Notes under the pieces: generated by a model
Database searches by the model: none
Told to the model about the DNA's origin: nothing
Seen by the model: the letters and a program-made list of their open reading frames with translations, nothing else
Translations under genes and position numbers: made by a program
Origin: Bradyrhizobium oligotrophicum S58
GTDB lineage: Bacteria > Pseudomonadota > Alphaproteobacteria > Rhizobiales > Xanthobacteraceae
Length of the DNA stretch: 64,000 nucleotides
NCBI RefSeq assembly: GCF_000344805.1
Contig: NC_020453.1
Span: forward strand, 5,241,001 to 5,305,000
Reading direction: 5' to 3'
Shown: positions 36,125 to 44,638 of the stretch, one piece after another
Position numbering within the stretch: position 1 is the stretch's first letter
Layout of the letters: every line of letters begins with the position of its first letter

Positions 36125-36443
36125 CTGTCGTCCCTGCGAGCGCACTAGCGGATCTACACATCTCATTGGAGCATTTCGATCGGCTCGGCGAAAAACATGA
36201 ATTATCCGAGTCACTTGCATCGATTGCGCTGACGTCAGATGGTCCAAGGTAGACGCTTCGCTAACCCATTGAAGATGAGTCTGTTTTTGAGATGTGTAGA
36301 TCCGCTAGTGCGAGCGCAGGGACCCATAACCACCGGCGGCAGTGGCGACACAAGCTCGTTCGACACCGCCCGCCACCACATCTTCTCGGGGTTATGGATC
36401 CCGGATCGGCGCGCGCCTACGGCGCGCTTGTCCGGGACGACAG
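36125..36443. repeat. Family C dispersed repeat, interrupted by a MITE
   Basis: The outer ends CTGTCGTCCCTGCG and GGGACGACAG are inverted, as are GGACCCATAACC (near 36321) and GGTTATGGATCCC (near 36391). A second, related copy without the MITE is at 39689-39805. The element lies between the nitroreductase and the GGDEF/EAL gene. Confidence 0.75.
36143..36310. mobile_element. 168-bp MITE-like element
   Basis: Perfect 23-bp terminal inverted repeats (36143-36165 and 36288-36310; outer end CACTAGCGGATC) bound an AT-richer 122-bp core without any usable frame. The element is flanked by the direct repeat CGAGCG (36137-36142 and 36311-36316), which reads as a 6-bp target duplication. Removing the element plus one copy regenerates the palindrome TCCCTGCGAGCGCAGGGA of the host family C repeat. 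It is non-autonomous. The parent transposase family is unknown. Confidence 0.85.
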
Positions 36444-36470
36444 TTGGGGGTGTGGCGGCCGTCATCGCAT

Positions 36471-38945
36471 CTACGCCGCCTTCGATGCTCTCGCGCCGAA
36501 CTGCGCCAGCAGACCGGCAATCTCCGACGCCGGCCGCGCCGCGCTGAACAGAAAACCCTGGACCTGGTTGCAGCCTTCGGCGCGCAGCCAGTCGAGCTGA
36601 TCCGATGTCTCGACACCCTCGGCGGTGGTGATGATGTTGAGGCTCTTGCCCAGGCCAGAGATGGCGCGGACGATGGCGAGGCAGTCGGAGCGCTGCGCGA
36701 GGTCCTTCACGAAGGAGCGGTCGATCTTGATCTTGTCGAACGGAAAGCTCCTGAGATAGCTCAGGCTGGAATAGCCGGTGCCGAAATCGTCCATCGAGAT
36801 GCGGATGCCGAGCTGGCGCAGCTGATGCAGCGTCGCGAGATTGGCCTCGGTCTCGGCCAGCAGGATCGACTCGGTGATCTCCAGTTCGAGCCGCTCAGGC
36901 GCCAGCGCCGACTGCGCCAGCGCCTGCATCACGACCTGCACCAGGTTGCGGCTGCGGAACTGCACGGCCGAGAGGTTCACCGCGACCTTGATGCCCTCGG
37001 GCCATTTGGCCGCTTCATGGCTGGCCTCGCGCAGCACCCATTCGCCGAGCGGCACGATCAGGCCGATGTCCTCGGCCACCGGGATGAAATCCGCCGGCGA
37101 GATCATGCCCTTGTCGGGGTGGTGCCAGCGCAGCAGGCATTCGAACGCGGAGATGGCGGTGGTCGCAACGTCGACCAGCGGCTGGTAGTGCAGCTCGAAC
37201 TCGCCTTGCGCAAAGGCCAGGCGCAGATCATGCTCCATGTCGCGCCGCTTCTGCGCCTGGCGGTCCATCTCCTTCTCGAAGAACCGATGCACGCGGCCGC
37301 CGTCCTGCTTGGCGCGGTACAGCGCCATGTCGGCGTTCTTCATCAGCTCCTCCCAGCTCGCGCCGTCGCCCGGCGACAGCGCGATGCCGATGGAGGCGCC
37401 GATCACGAGCTCGTTGCCGCCGATGTCGTAGGGCGCGCTGAGCGCCGAGATCAGATGGGCCGCGCTCGCGCTCGCCTCATCGGCCCCGGTCCGCCCGAGG
37501 ATCACGGCGAACTCGTCGCCGCCCAGCCGCGCCGCAAGATGATCGCCATGCATCTGCTGCCGGAGCCGGCCCGCGACCGCCTGCAGCAGCCGGTCGCCCA
37601 TCGGATGACCGAAGGAATCATTGATGGTCTTGAACAGATCGAGGTCGATGCACATCACAGCGATGTGCTTGTTCTCCAGCACGGCGCCATCGAGCTCCTG
37701 CGTCAGGCGCTGCTGAAAGAATTCACGGTTCGGCAGGCCGGTGAGGCCGTCATGATGCGCCATGTAGGCGATGCGCGCCTCGGCGCGGCGGCGCTCGGTG
37801 ATATCCACGATTGCGACCAGCACACCGTCACGGCCATCGAAAGCGATTTCGCGTCCGTAGGTCAGCACCTCGATCTCGCTGCCGTCGGCTGTGCGGTGAC
37901 GCCAGTCGCGGTGAAACTCGTTGCTATCGGCGAGCCGTGACAGCGCATCGTCGAGCGTTTCCCATTCGCCCGGCGGCCACAGGTCCCAGACGCTCATGCG
38001 CAGGAAATCCGGCCGGCCATAACCATAATGCCGGACCAGGGCGTCGTTGACGTTGAGGAACTGAGCCGTTGTCCTGTCGAGGATGCACATCGGGACCGGA
38101 TTGACATCGAACAGCAGCCGGAACGACGCCTCGCGCCGCTTCATCGCCGTGACGTCGGCGATGGTCAGCGAGACGATGTCGCCGAAGGCATGAGCGCCGA
38201 GCCGCAGGCTGCGATCGTCGCAGTCGAGCTCGAACTGATCGCGCTGCCCGAGACCGACCACCTTGAACAACCGCGCCAGCACCTCGGGCGAGCACAGCAT
38301 GTTGCCGCCCTGCTTCAGGCGGTGCCATTGCAGCGTCGCCGACGGCAGCCGGAGCAGGTCGGCCGCCGCGCGATTGTGATGGACGATCTGGAAATCGCTC
38401 GGCGCGCCCGCGCTGTCGCGGATGGTCGCGAGCGAGACGACACCGTCATCGGTCGTCGAGAAGATCGCATCGAGCAGATTGTATTGCGTCGTGCGCTCGT
38501 TGACATAGGTGCCGACGAGCGTGCTGCCCCAGCGCGAGTTGGTCGGCAGCGCCAGGACGTCATAGGTGCGGACCATGCCGTCGCGCACGCAATGCGCATT
38601 GGCGAGATAAGGCTGGCCACTCGCGAGCGCGCAATTGGCGGCCTCCACCAGCACGGTGGCGCAATCCGGCGACACGGAGTCGACGGCGATGTCCCAACGC
38701 TCGTCCTGCAGCCATTGCTGGACGTAGCGGCCGCTGCGCGAAATCTGCAGGCGGCCGTCCTCGTTGTTGAGCACCGCGATGTGATCGGCGAGGCGCCCGA
38801 GGCTGCCGAGCATGACGTCCTCGTAACGCGGCAATGTCTGGCCGGGCTTCAGCGCCGCCTGCCATTTGCGCCTGAGCACCGGGATGTCGTCGAAGAGATC
38901 GTTGCTGATCGTTGCAGGCGCTTTGGTCGTCGCGGCACTCATCAT
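36471..38945 (-). CDS. PAS-GGDEF-EAL cyclic-di-GMP signalling protein
   Basis: Starting at the ATG at 38945, the protein has 824 aa; starts up to 39068 are open. The order is an N-terminal region of about 130 aa, then PAS-like segments (LLDAIFSTTDDGVVSLATIR; a second at FRLLFDVNPVPMCILDR). A GGDEF domain with an intact active site (ARLGGDEFAVILG) follows; the I-site Arg (RxxD) is absent just upstream. An EAL domain has ECLLRWHHP in place of EALLRW. Other EAL residues are present: NLSAVQFRS, LELEITES, MDDFGTGYSSLSYL and KIDRSFVKDL. It may both make and hydrolyse c-di-GMP. No TM helix is seen, so it is cytoplasmic. Confidence 0.92.
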   Translation of the reverse strand: MMSAATTKAPATISNDLFDDIPVLRRKWQAALKPGQTLPRYEDVMLGSLGRLADHIAVLNNEDGRLQISRSGRYVQQWLQDERWDIAVDSVSPDCATVLVEAANCALASGQPYLANAHCVRDGMVRTYDVLALPTNSRWGSTLVGTYVNERTTQYNLLDAIFSTTDDGVVSLATIRDSAGAPSDFQIVHHNRAAADLLRLPSATLQWHRLKQGGNMLCSPEVLARLFKVVGLGQRDQFELDCDDRSLRLGAHAFGDIVSLTIADVTAMKRREASFRLLFDVNPVPMCILDRTTAQFLNVNDALVRHYGYGRPDFLRMSVWDLWPPGEWETLDDALSRLADSNEFHRDWRHRTADGSEIEVLTYGREIAFDGRDGVLVAIVDITERRRAEARIAYMAHHDGLTGLPNREFFQQRLTQELDGAVLENKHIAVMCIDLDLFKTINDSFGHPMGDRLLQAVAGRLRQQMHGDHLAARLGGDEFAVILGRTGADEASASAAHLISALSAPYDIGGNELVIGASIGIALSPGDGASWEELMKNADMALYRAKQDGGRVHRFFEKEMDRQAQKRRDMEHDLRLAFAQGEFELHYQPLVDVATTAISAFECLLRWHHPDKGMISPADFIPVAEDIGLIVPLGEWVLREASHEAAKWPEGIKVAVNLSAVQFRSRNLVQVVMQALAQSALAPERLELEITESILLAETEANLATLHQLRQLGIRISMDDFGTGYSSLSYLRSFPFDKIKIDRSFVKDLAQRSDCLAIVRAISGLGKSLNIITTAEGVETSDQLDWLRAEGCNQVQGFLFSAARPASEIAGLLAQFGARASKAA

Positions 38946-39688
38946 TCCACTCAATCGCCACCCTGTCGGTCCCAGCGGTATCTGAAGCAGACGCGTCTTT
39001 AATGAGCTGTAAATCGACTGGCTTCGCGCCGTGCGCGCAGCCATTGTGACAGTTTTAAGTGGTTCCATGGTTATCGCGCATTAGCGACTATGACAGCATC
39101 GCTTCAAGTTCATCGTCGATGCCATAACCGTGTGGTCGATACGGATGTGAGTTCGCGATCTCGCGACAATATCTGTCCGAGTTTTGCTGATAGAACCGCC
39201 CTTTTCAAACAGAGGGCGCAGGGAAGGCCGGACCTCGACTGAGGCCCGTGGCCCGCCTGCGAAAAAAATGCAGGCGGCAGGTACCACAGGTCAGCCGGAA
39301 ACCCGGCCCTCCCTGCGCGATGGTCTAACGGCTGCTTCGCGTTCTCCCTGGTGCGCCGGGCTTTCTGGCCACCATATCGCGACAATGCGCTTGCGCGCAT
39401 TGCGCGGGATATCAGCATCGGGATATCAGGACCGCGCGACTTGACCGTGCGCAGCAGATCGTTCGTCGGCGCGAGAAACCCGCGCTGCAATCCACCACGC
39501 CCACCGCTCCCCGCCTCGCGTCTCGTGACGACCGCGATACGCCCCTCATCTCGAGGCGGGATGCGCGGAAATATCCGCCTGATTTGCCCGACGGCGCAAG
39601 GACTAGTAACTGCGACAAAGCAACCCGACGGGCAAAGGCGGAAAAGATCGGCGATGCGCGTTGCGCACCACTGCTTCGACAATCACCG
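38946..39688. other. Long intergenic region with a structured repeat remnant
   Basis: This stretch of about 740 bp has no frame I can support. At 39216-39231 and 39303-39318 there is a 16-bp inverted repeat (GCGCAGGGAAGGCCGG, one mismatch). It encloses a second hairpin at 39253-39277 (CCGCCTGC / GCAGGCGG, A-rich loop). From memory, this segment and the following 300 bp resemble a degenerate dispersed repeat of Bradyrhizobium genomes. That could not be verified here. Confidence 0.5.
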
Positions 39689-39805
39689 CTGTCGTCCCGG
39701 CCTTGAGCCGGGACCCATAGCCACCGGCCGTGGTGATGCGGGCCGTTGACAGCTACGTCCCCCGATAGAATCCGCGGTATGGGTCCCGGCGTTCGCCGGG
39801 ACGAC
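39689..39805. repeat. Family C dispersed repeat, second copy
   Basis: Ends CTGTCGTCCCGG and CCGGGACGAC are inverted. Internal GGGACCCATAGCC and GGTATGGGTCCC also pair. It is related to the element at 36125-36443, but much shorter and with different inner sequence. Confidence 0.75.
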
Positions 39806-39846
39806 ACCGTTGGTGGGACGCGATCCTACAAAACTCTGCGCTCGCA

Positions 39847-40017
39847 TCACTCCTCCTCCAGGCGAATGCCTTCATCGCTGAACGCCTGCATGATCCGCTC
39901 GATGTCCTCTGGCTCAACCTCGGCGCCGGGGCAGATCTCGTTCAGCTCGTCGAACGTGATCCAGCCCTTGCGCTCGCCGACCTCGATGGCTTGGCGGATG
40001 ATGTCGGATATGCGCAT
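39847..40017 (-). CDS. Sigma-70 region 1.1-like miniprotein
   Basis: The ATG at 40017, preceded by GGGAGAGCAGC, gives 56 aa; a start nine codons earlier lacks a ribosome site. The whole protein looks like sigma factor region 1.1: MRISDIIRQAIEVGERKGWI, then TFDELNEICPGAEVEPEDIE and RIMQAFSDEGIRLEEE. Compare the N-terminus of RpoD (helix, 'T.DE.N..LP....D.E.IE.I...L...GI.V'). Without any DNA-binding region it cannot be a sigma factor. It could act as an acidic mimic that binds RNA polymerase or another sigma (inference). It is very acidic. Confidence 0.85.
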   Translation of the reverse strand: MRISDIIRQAIEVGERKGWITFDELNEICPGAEVEPEDIERIMQAFSDEGIRLEEE

Positions 40018-40064
40018 GCTGCTCTCCCGGCGAATGGCCCTCATAGATAGGGAGAAGAGCGATC

Positions 40065-40225
40065 GTAGCCCGCATGAGTGGCAGCCGAAGCCAGGCGGGC
40101 TTCGGCGAGAGCGACATGCGGGTTCAGCCGTGCCTCCGCGAGACGCCCAAAATCATTCCCCGCGTCACCCGCCGAAGCCACGAGTACCGTCGTGAACCCG
40201 GGGTCGCTGCGCTCGCCCGGGCTAC
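40065..40225. repeat. Family A-type palindromic repeat, divergent copy 5
   Basis: It runs from GTAGCCCGCATGAGT to CGCTCGCCCGGGCTAC, with enlarged arms (GCCAGGCGGGCTTCGGC...). It lies between the sigma-1.1-like gene and the gene 40253-41332. Confidence 0.75.
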
Positions 40226-40252
40226 GAGGGCATCATGAGATCGACCCGTCGC

Positions 40253-41332
40253 TCAGCGCGCCAGCACCTCGACCTCGCCGTCGACGCCGTTGACGACGTT
40301 GAAGGAGCGTTCGAACACCTTGCCTTCGTTCTTGGCGATGGCGCGGTAGTCGCCTTCGGAGAGCACGACCTTGGGGAAGGCGCCGATCGATTCCTTGATC
40401 ACGTCGCCGCCGGGGTTGATGACGGACCAGGCGGTGTTGGCGAGCGCCTCGCCGCCCTTGTCGGAGACCAGCTTCAAGGTGATGACCGCCGCGCGATGGG
40501 TGACGGTGACGTCGGTCAGCTTGCTGGCCTGGACGCGGATGTCGGAGCGCACCACGGAATTGGCGTCGCCATAGTTGGAGACGATGTAATAGGTGCCCTC
40601 GGGCAGCATCAGCACGTCGCCGGCGGCGACGTTCGGCACCACCGGCGCGCGTTCGCGGCCGTCGAACTGGCTGCCCTTGTAGATCGCGAACGAGATCTGG
40701 TTCTGCGGGATCTTGCTGGACCCCACCCGGCCCTCGAGGCGCAAGCCCCCGGCGGGCAGCAGGAACGCCTCGCGATCGGTTTCCGCCTTCAGGCTGACCG
40801 AGCGGACCGCGCTGACCAGGCCGAGCGCAACATGGACGACGTAATTGCCGGGCGGCAGCACGATGTTCGGCGTGGCGCCGCGATCCTCGCGCAGCATCTT
40901 GAAGGCGCCGGTCTCGTCGGGCCGGTCGGCGAAAACGCGCCAGACCAGGCCGCCATTGATGCCCGGCAGGTCCTTGCCGTAACGCGCCGAGAGCGACAGC
41001 ACCCCCTGGTTGGGCGCGGCGGCGGGCGGAGCGGCAACCGGCGGAATCGCCGCCGGCGCCCCCGGCGGAATCGCGGCCATCGGCGGTCCCGGCAACGCCT
41101 GCGGTGCGGGGGGCACGACGGGACCGGCGCCAGGGCCGGAGGGCGGAGCCAGGCTCACGGCGGCGCCGGGATCGGGCACCGAGGCCGGGGGAACTGGCGG
41201 CGGCCGGTCGCCGAACAGCTGCGCGGCGGCGGGAGACATCGCGAGGCCGGCGAGCAGGCACGACAAAACGGGCACGAGCGATCGCCGCCCGCTGCGCCGG
41301 AAACTGCTGAACCCGCGACCTGTCGTCATCAT
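40253..41332 (-). CDS. Secreted hypothetical protein with beta-rich repeats
   Basis: The ATG at 41332 gives 359 aa. The signal peptide (RRSLVPVLSCLLAGLAMSPA) is followed by a Pro/Ala/Gly-rich disordered stretch to about residue 105. The rest contains three similar beta-sandwich-like units, each ending in a 'G.Y.V....G' turn: NIVLPPGNYVVHVALGLVSA, MLPEGTYYIVSNYGDANSVV and VVLSEGDYRAIAKNEGKVFE. This pattern of short carboxypeptidase-regulatory or Ig-like repeats suggests a periplasmic protein, possibly binding other proteins or glycans. No enzyme motif is seen. Long open frames on the opposite strand are shadows. Confidence 0.8.
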   Translation of the reverse strand: MMTTGRGFSSFRRSGRRSLVPVLSCLLAGLAMSPAAAQLFGDRPPPVPPASVPDPGAAVSLAPPSGPGAGPVVPPAPQALPGPPMAAIPPGAPAAIPPVAAPPAAAPNQGVLSLSARYGKDLPGINGGLVWRVFADRPDETGAFKMLREDRGATPNIVLPPGNYVVHVALGLVSAVRSVSLKAETDREAFLLPAGGLRLEGRVGSSKIPQNQISFAIYKGSQFDGRERAPVVPNVAAGDVLMLPEGTYYIVSNYGDANSVVRSDIRVQASKLTDVTVTHRAAVITLKLVSDKGGEALANTAWSVINPGGDVIKESIGAFPKVVLSEGDYRAIAKNEGKVFERSFNVVNGVDGEVEVLAR

Positions 41333-41613
41333 CCCTGCTTTTGACCGAAAACGCGGCAAATTCAAGCCTCTACTAAACCCGCGGACGAGCCGGCCCCAAG
41401 GCGGCGTCATCAGGCGGCTTGATCAGGCGGCTGATCAAGGCGCCTTGCCCCGGCTCGACGGCTGTCATGACCATGCGATCTGCGGAACCTTCAATTCGGC
41501 GGCATCTGGTGTCCCCGGTCAACCGGCATAAAGGATGCTTCTGGTAAGTTGGCGGGCGTCATGAGTCCGTTGCCGACTCGTTGCACACAGTTTGCGTCAG
41601 CGTGGAGATCACG

Positions 41614-42630
41614 GTGCTGGATATCTTGAAAGGACGCCGCCCGAGCGGAACCGAGGGCTCCGATGTCGGCCTCGGGACGATCCGCAAGCCGGTCATCGGC
41701 CTTGCCCTCGGCGGCGGTGCGGCGCGCGGTTTTGCCCATATCGGCGTGATCCGGACCCTGATGGCGCATGGCATCGTGCCCGACGTCGTGGTCGGCACGT
41801 CGATCGGCGCCGTGGTCGGCGGCGCCTATGCGGCCGGCCAGCTCGATACGCTGGAGGAATGGGCGCGCAGCCTGCAGATGCGCAACATCCTCGGCTATCT
41901 CGACATCCGCCTCAACGGTTCCGGCCTGATCGGCGGCGAGAAGCTCGCAGCCCAGCTCGAAGCCTCGCTCGGCCGCATCGCTATCGAGGAGCTGCCGATG
42001 AAGGTCGCGACGGTGGCGACCGAAATCCGCACCGGTCACGAGATCTGGCTGACCCATGGCAGCCTGGTCGACGCGATGCGCGCGTCCTACGCCCTGCCCG
42101 GCATTTTCGCGCCGGTGCTGATCGGCGATCGCTGGCTGGTGGACGGCGCCATGGTCAATCCGGTGCCGGTGTCGGCGGCGCGCGCGCTCGGCGCCGAGAT
42201 CGTGATCGCCGCCAACCTGTCGAGCGACGTGTTCACGCATTCGACGACGATCTATTCGCATGGCCAGCCGGTCGAGGTGCCGGAGACGGTGATGGAGAGC
42301 TCGCCGCCCAAGCGCCGCTTCGGCAAGCTGTTCTCGCCGGAGCGCGCGGTGAAGCGGCAGTTCTTCGGCGGCGGCGGCCGGCCCGGCATTTCATCGGTGA
42401 TGGTCGATGCCTTCAACATCATGCAGGACCGCATCACCCGCGCCCGGCTCGCCGGCGATCCGCCCGATCTCCTGATCTCGCCGCGGGTCGGACAGATCGG
42501 ATGGTTCGACTTCCACCGCGCGTCGGATCTCATCGCATTCGGCACCAGGGCGGCCGAACGCGCGCTCGATTCGATCCAGGACGCGATCGGCGTCGCGACG
42601 CCGACCAGCGGCGGGACTATGCCGTCTTGA
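41614..42630 (+). CDS. Patatin-like phospholipase (RssA/NTE type)
   Basis: GTG at 41614 with GGAG at proper spacing is preferred over a TTG 11 codons earlier, giving 338 aa. The patatin dyad is complete. The oxyanion loop is LALGGGAARGFAHIGVIRTL, nucleophile Ser63 lies in GTSIG, and the catalytic Asp177 is in WLVDGAMVNP (DGA). It should be a cytoplasmic or membrane-associated lipid acyl hydrolase. The C-terminal 100 aa contain a basic linker (PPKRRFGKLF) and a helical end. The last 14 bp overlap the convergent CBS gene. Confidence 0.93.
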   Translation: MLDILKGRRPSGTEGSDVGLGTIRKPVIGLALGGGAARGFAHIGVIRTLMAHGIVPDVVVGTSIGAVVGGAYAAGQLDTLEEWARSLQMRNILGYLDIRLNGSGLIGGEKLAAQLEASLGRIAIEELPMKVATVATEIRTGHEIWLTHGSLVDAMRASYALPGIFAPVLIGDRWLVDGAMVNPVPVSAARALGAEIVIAANLSSDVFTHSTTIYSHGQPVEVPETVMESSPPKRRFGKLFSPERAVKRQFFGGGGRPGISSVMVDAFNIMQDRITRARLAGDPPDLLISPRVGQIGWFDFHRASDLIAFGTRAAERALDSIQDAIGVATPTSGGTMPS

Positions 42631-43045
42631 TGTACTGACGCAGCGCTTCCTGCTCGTTCTCGTATTCCTGGACGCGCCACTTCACGACGTCGCCGATCGA
42701 GATCAGGCCGACGACGACACCGCCTTCGATCACCGGCAGATGCCGGAACTTGCCGTTGGTCATCATTTCCATGATCGATGCGACCGTGTCCTGCGGCTTG
42801 CAGTTGACGACGCGGCGCGTCATCACGCTCGACAACGGCTCGGCGAGAACCGCGGCGCCGCGCTCGCCCAGCGCGCGCACGATGTCGCGCTCGGAGAGGA
42901 TGCCCTCCATCCGTGCTCCCGACATCACCAGCACCGCACCGATCTTGCGATCGGCCAGCAGCTTGGCGGCGTCAGCGAGTGTGGTTTCGGGCTCGACGCT
43001 CTCGACCTTGTGGCCCTTGATGTCGAGGATCGCACGTACTGTCAT
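42617..43045 (-). CDS. CBS-pair domain protein
   Basis: The protein has 142 aa and consists almost entirely of two CBS motifs: VESVEPETTLADAAKLLADR with IGAVLVMSGARMEGILSERD, and VVNCKPQDTVASIMEMMTNG with FRHLPVIEGGVVVGLISIGD. The pair forms one Bateman module that usually binds adenosyl ligands (AMP, ATP, SAM) and dimerises. Stand-alone proteins of this type act as energy or ligand sensors in the cytoplasm. The partner is unknown. The 3' end overlaps the patatin gene (tail-to-tail), which could give antisense effects. Confidence 0.94.
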   Translation of the reverse strand: MTVRAILDIKGHKVESVEPETTLADAAKLLADRKIGAVLVMSGARMEGILSERDIVRALGERGAAVLAEPLSSVMTRRVVNCKPQDTVASIMEMMTNGKFRHLPVIEGGVVVGLISIGDVVKWRVQEYENEQEALRQYIKTA

Positions 43046-43318
43046 TGCCTGTCTCCTTGAGAGGCCGGTGCGCCCTCTTGAGCGGGGCGTCGTTGCGGCC
43101 GATGCCTGCAGCAGTTTTCAGTCAAGCGAGTTTAGATCGGGAGTCTTCATCAACAGTCTGGCAATGCCCCTGTCGCGTTTGGGTTGCATTGCCGTCGGCA
43201 GGCCGGTCCATCACCGAGCGAAATCGCCTGCCTTATTTGCCCGGAATCGTGCCCCGGTTGCATCGGAGGCAAATGATGAATGAAATCACGCCCGCTCGCA
43301 AGCGCAGGATCGCGGCAA

Positions 43319-44110
43319 CTAACTGTCGGAAATGTCAGATGGCAACGCAGGTGCAGCATCGTGCCGCACATGCGGGATCGGGTCGAACAGCGCAAACAGG
43401 ATGAGCCCGGCGACGAAACCGCCGATATGAGCCTGCCAGGCAACATTGGCGCCATCGGCGCCGGGCGTGAGGTCGCCGACGCCGAACACGACGTTGACCC
43501 CGAACCATACCGCCAGGAAGCCGAGCACCCGCGGATTGCGCAGCGCACGCGACAGCGACAGCGCCGGCACCGTCGCCGCCGCCTCGGCATCGCCGCGGCT
43601 GAACGACAGGAAGCTGCCCTTCACGAAGGCAAAGCGCATCGCCGCCGCCATGGTGCCGGATACTGAGGCCGACGCGCCGATCATCGGCGCCAGCGCATGC
43701 TCATGAGTGATGAGGTGCGCCAGCGCGCCGGCCGCCGCGGTCACCGCCATGAAGAGATAGAACCTGACGGCGCCGAAGCGGCGCGCCAATGCGCTGCCGA
43801 ACGGCAGCAGCCACAGCACGTTGAAGCCGATATGGGTGAGATTGGCATGCAGCAGCGAGTAGCTGACGAACGTCCAGATCTTGGCCGGCGTTCCGCCGGG
43901 AAAGGCGCCGTCCATCAGGGTCTGGTCGTACCGTTTCGGGACGAAGGCGAACAGGTCGATGATCCCTGCGTCCCACTCGTCCGGCAGCAGCACACGCAGA
44001 TGGATCACCGCGATCAGGAGTATGTAGGCGGTCAGCGCGCCCGGCAGGTTGAGGATCGGTTCGCGCGGTGCCTGTCGCGGCGGATCCTGGGGGAGGTCTG
44101 GAGAATCCAA
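43319..44110 (-). CDS. Rhomboid family intramembrane serine protease
   Basis: TTG at 44110 gives 263 aa, matching typical lineage members that begin with a short Asp/Pro-rich tail. GTG/TTG codons further upstream are alternatives. About six TM helices are visible. The catalytic Ser is S147 in MIGASASVSG (GxS), and the catalytic His is H228 in WQAHIGGFVAG. The conserved HANLTHIGFNVLWL segment in TM2 supplies the H and N of the oxyanion site. It should cleave single-pass membrane proteins within the bilayer. Substrates are not predictable. A structured RNA candidate lies upstream on the same strand. Confidence 0.88.
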   Translation of the reverse strand: MDSPDLPQDPPRQAPREPILNLPGALTAYILLIAVIHLRVLLPDEWDAGIIDLFAFVPKRYDQTLMDGAFPGGTPAKIWTFVSYSLLHANLTHIGFNVLWLLPFGSALARRFGAVRFYLFMAVTAAAGALAHLITHEHALAPMIGASASVSGTMAAAMRFAFVKGSFLSFSRGDAEAAATVPALSLSRALRNPRVLGFLAVWFGVNVVFGVGDLTPGADGANVAWQAHIGGFVAGLILFALFDPIPHVRHDAAPALPSDISDS

Positions 44111-44250
44111 GGGGCCGAACGCTTTCGACGAGAGGAACAGACCCGTCAGATAGGCGTCTTTGACAGCGATGTGCAAGCGCACGCGTGCAGAGTTGATGTG
44201 CGGCCTGGTGGCCCGAATGAGGCGCAGGGCTTCGAAACGGCGAGTCTTCC

Positions 44251-44288
44251 AAAAGAAAAGAGGGAGGACTCTGAGAAAGTCCTCCCTC
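44251..44288 (-). terminator. Intrinsic terminator (minus strand)
   Basis: A perfect 11-bp stem (GAGGGAGGACT / AGTCCTCCCTC) with a 7-nt loop is followed on the minus strand by TTTTCTTTT. It sits about 140 bp upstream of the rhomboid start, where no coding gene needs it. Confidence 0.88.
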
Positions 44289-44420
44289 GCGAGATCCGCC
44301 GGTCTTTTCGCCGCGGGGAGCCCGGGGTTGTTCCCCACCCCTCCCCGTCGCGGCGACCGGACTTGTTTGACGCCGCCTTCGTGTACCTCACCGTATCGCG
44401 GCGGACCTTCCACCTTCCGG
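44256..44420 (-). ncRNA. Structured small RNA candidate with own terminator
   Basis: Read on the minus strand, the segment folds into a long hairpin at 44360-44299 (CCGGTC/GACCGG outer pair, GCCGC/GCGGC, GGGGAG/CTCCCC and a GGGG..CCCC tip). A perfect terminator hairpin and a T-rich tail follow at 44288-44251. No protein frame explains the pairing. The 5' end is a guess, and the Rfam family is not recognised; it could be one of the conserved Bradyrhizobium/Rhodopseudomonas small RNAs. An alternative reading is a long 5' leader of the rhomboid gene that ends in an attenuator. Confidence 0.5.
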
Positions 44421-44638
44421 CCGCGACCTGATGAACGCATTGTTAACGATCGGGGTGCCGCCGCCAAGCACATCGTTAATTTAACCTTAACGCGCGGAAG
44501 GCCGGGGGAAAGCCGGCACGATCGCACCATCGGCATGGACGCTGCACAGCCCCTCCTGCACAACGAACCAGGGAGACGCCTGGACGAAAGCGGGACAGCA
44601 ATGTCCTGGTGACGTCGAGGGCGCGAGGGGTCATCCAG

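Noticed and set aside
39110..39807. Several 86-190 aa frames on both strands of the long gap
   Set aside because: They contradict each other, contain repeat sequence, and have no initiation signals.
40235..41344. 369-aa open frame antisense to the secreted hypothetical protein
   Set aside because: The minus-strand protein has a signal peptide and repeats; the plus frame does not.
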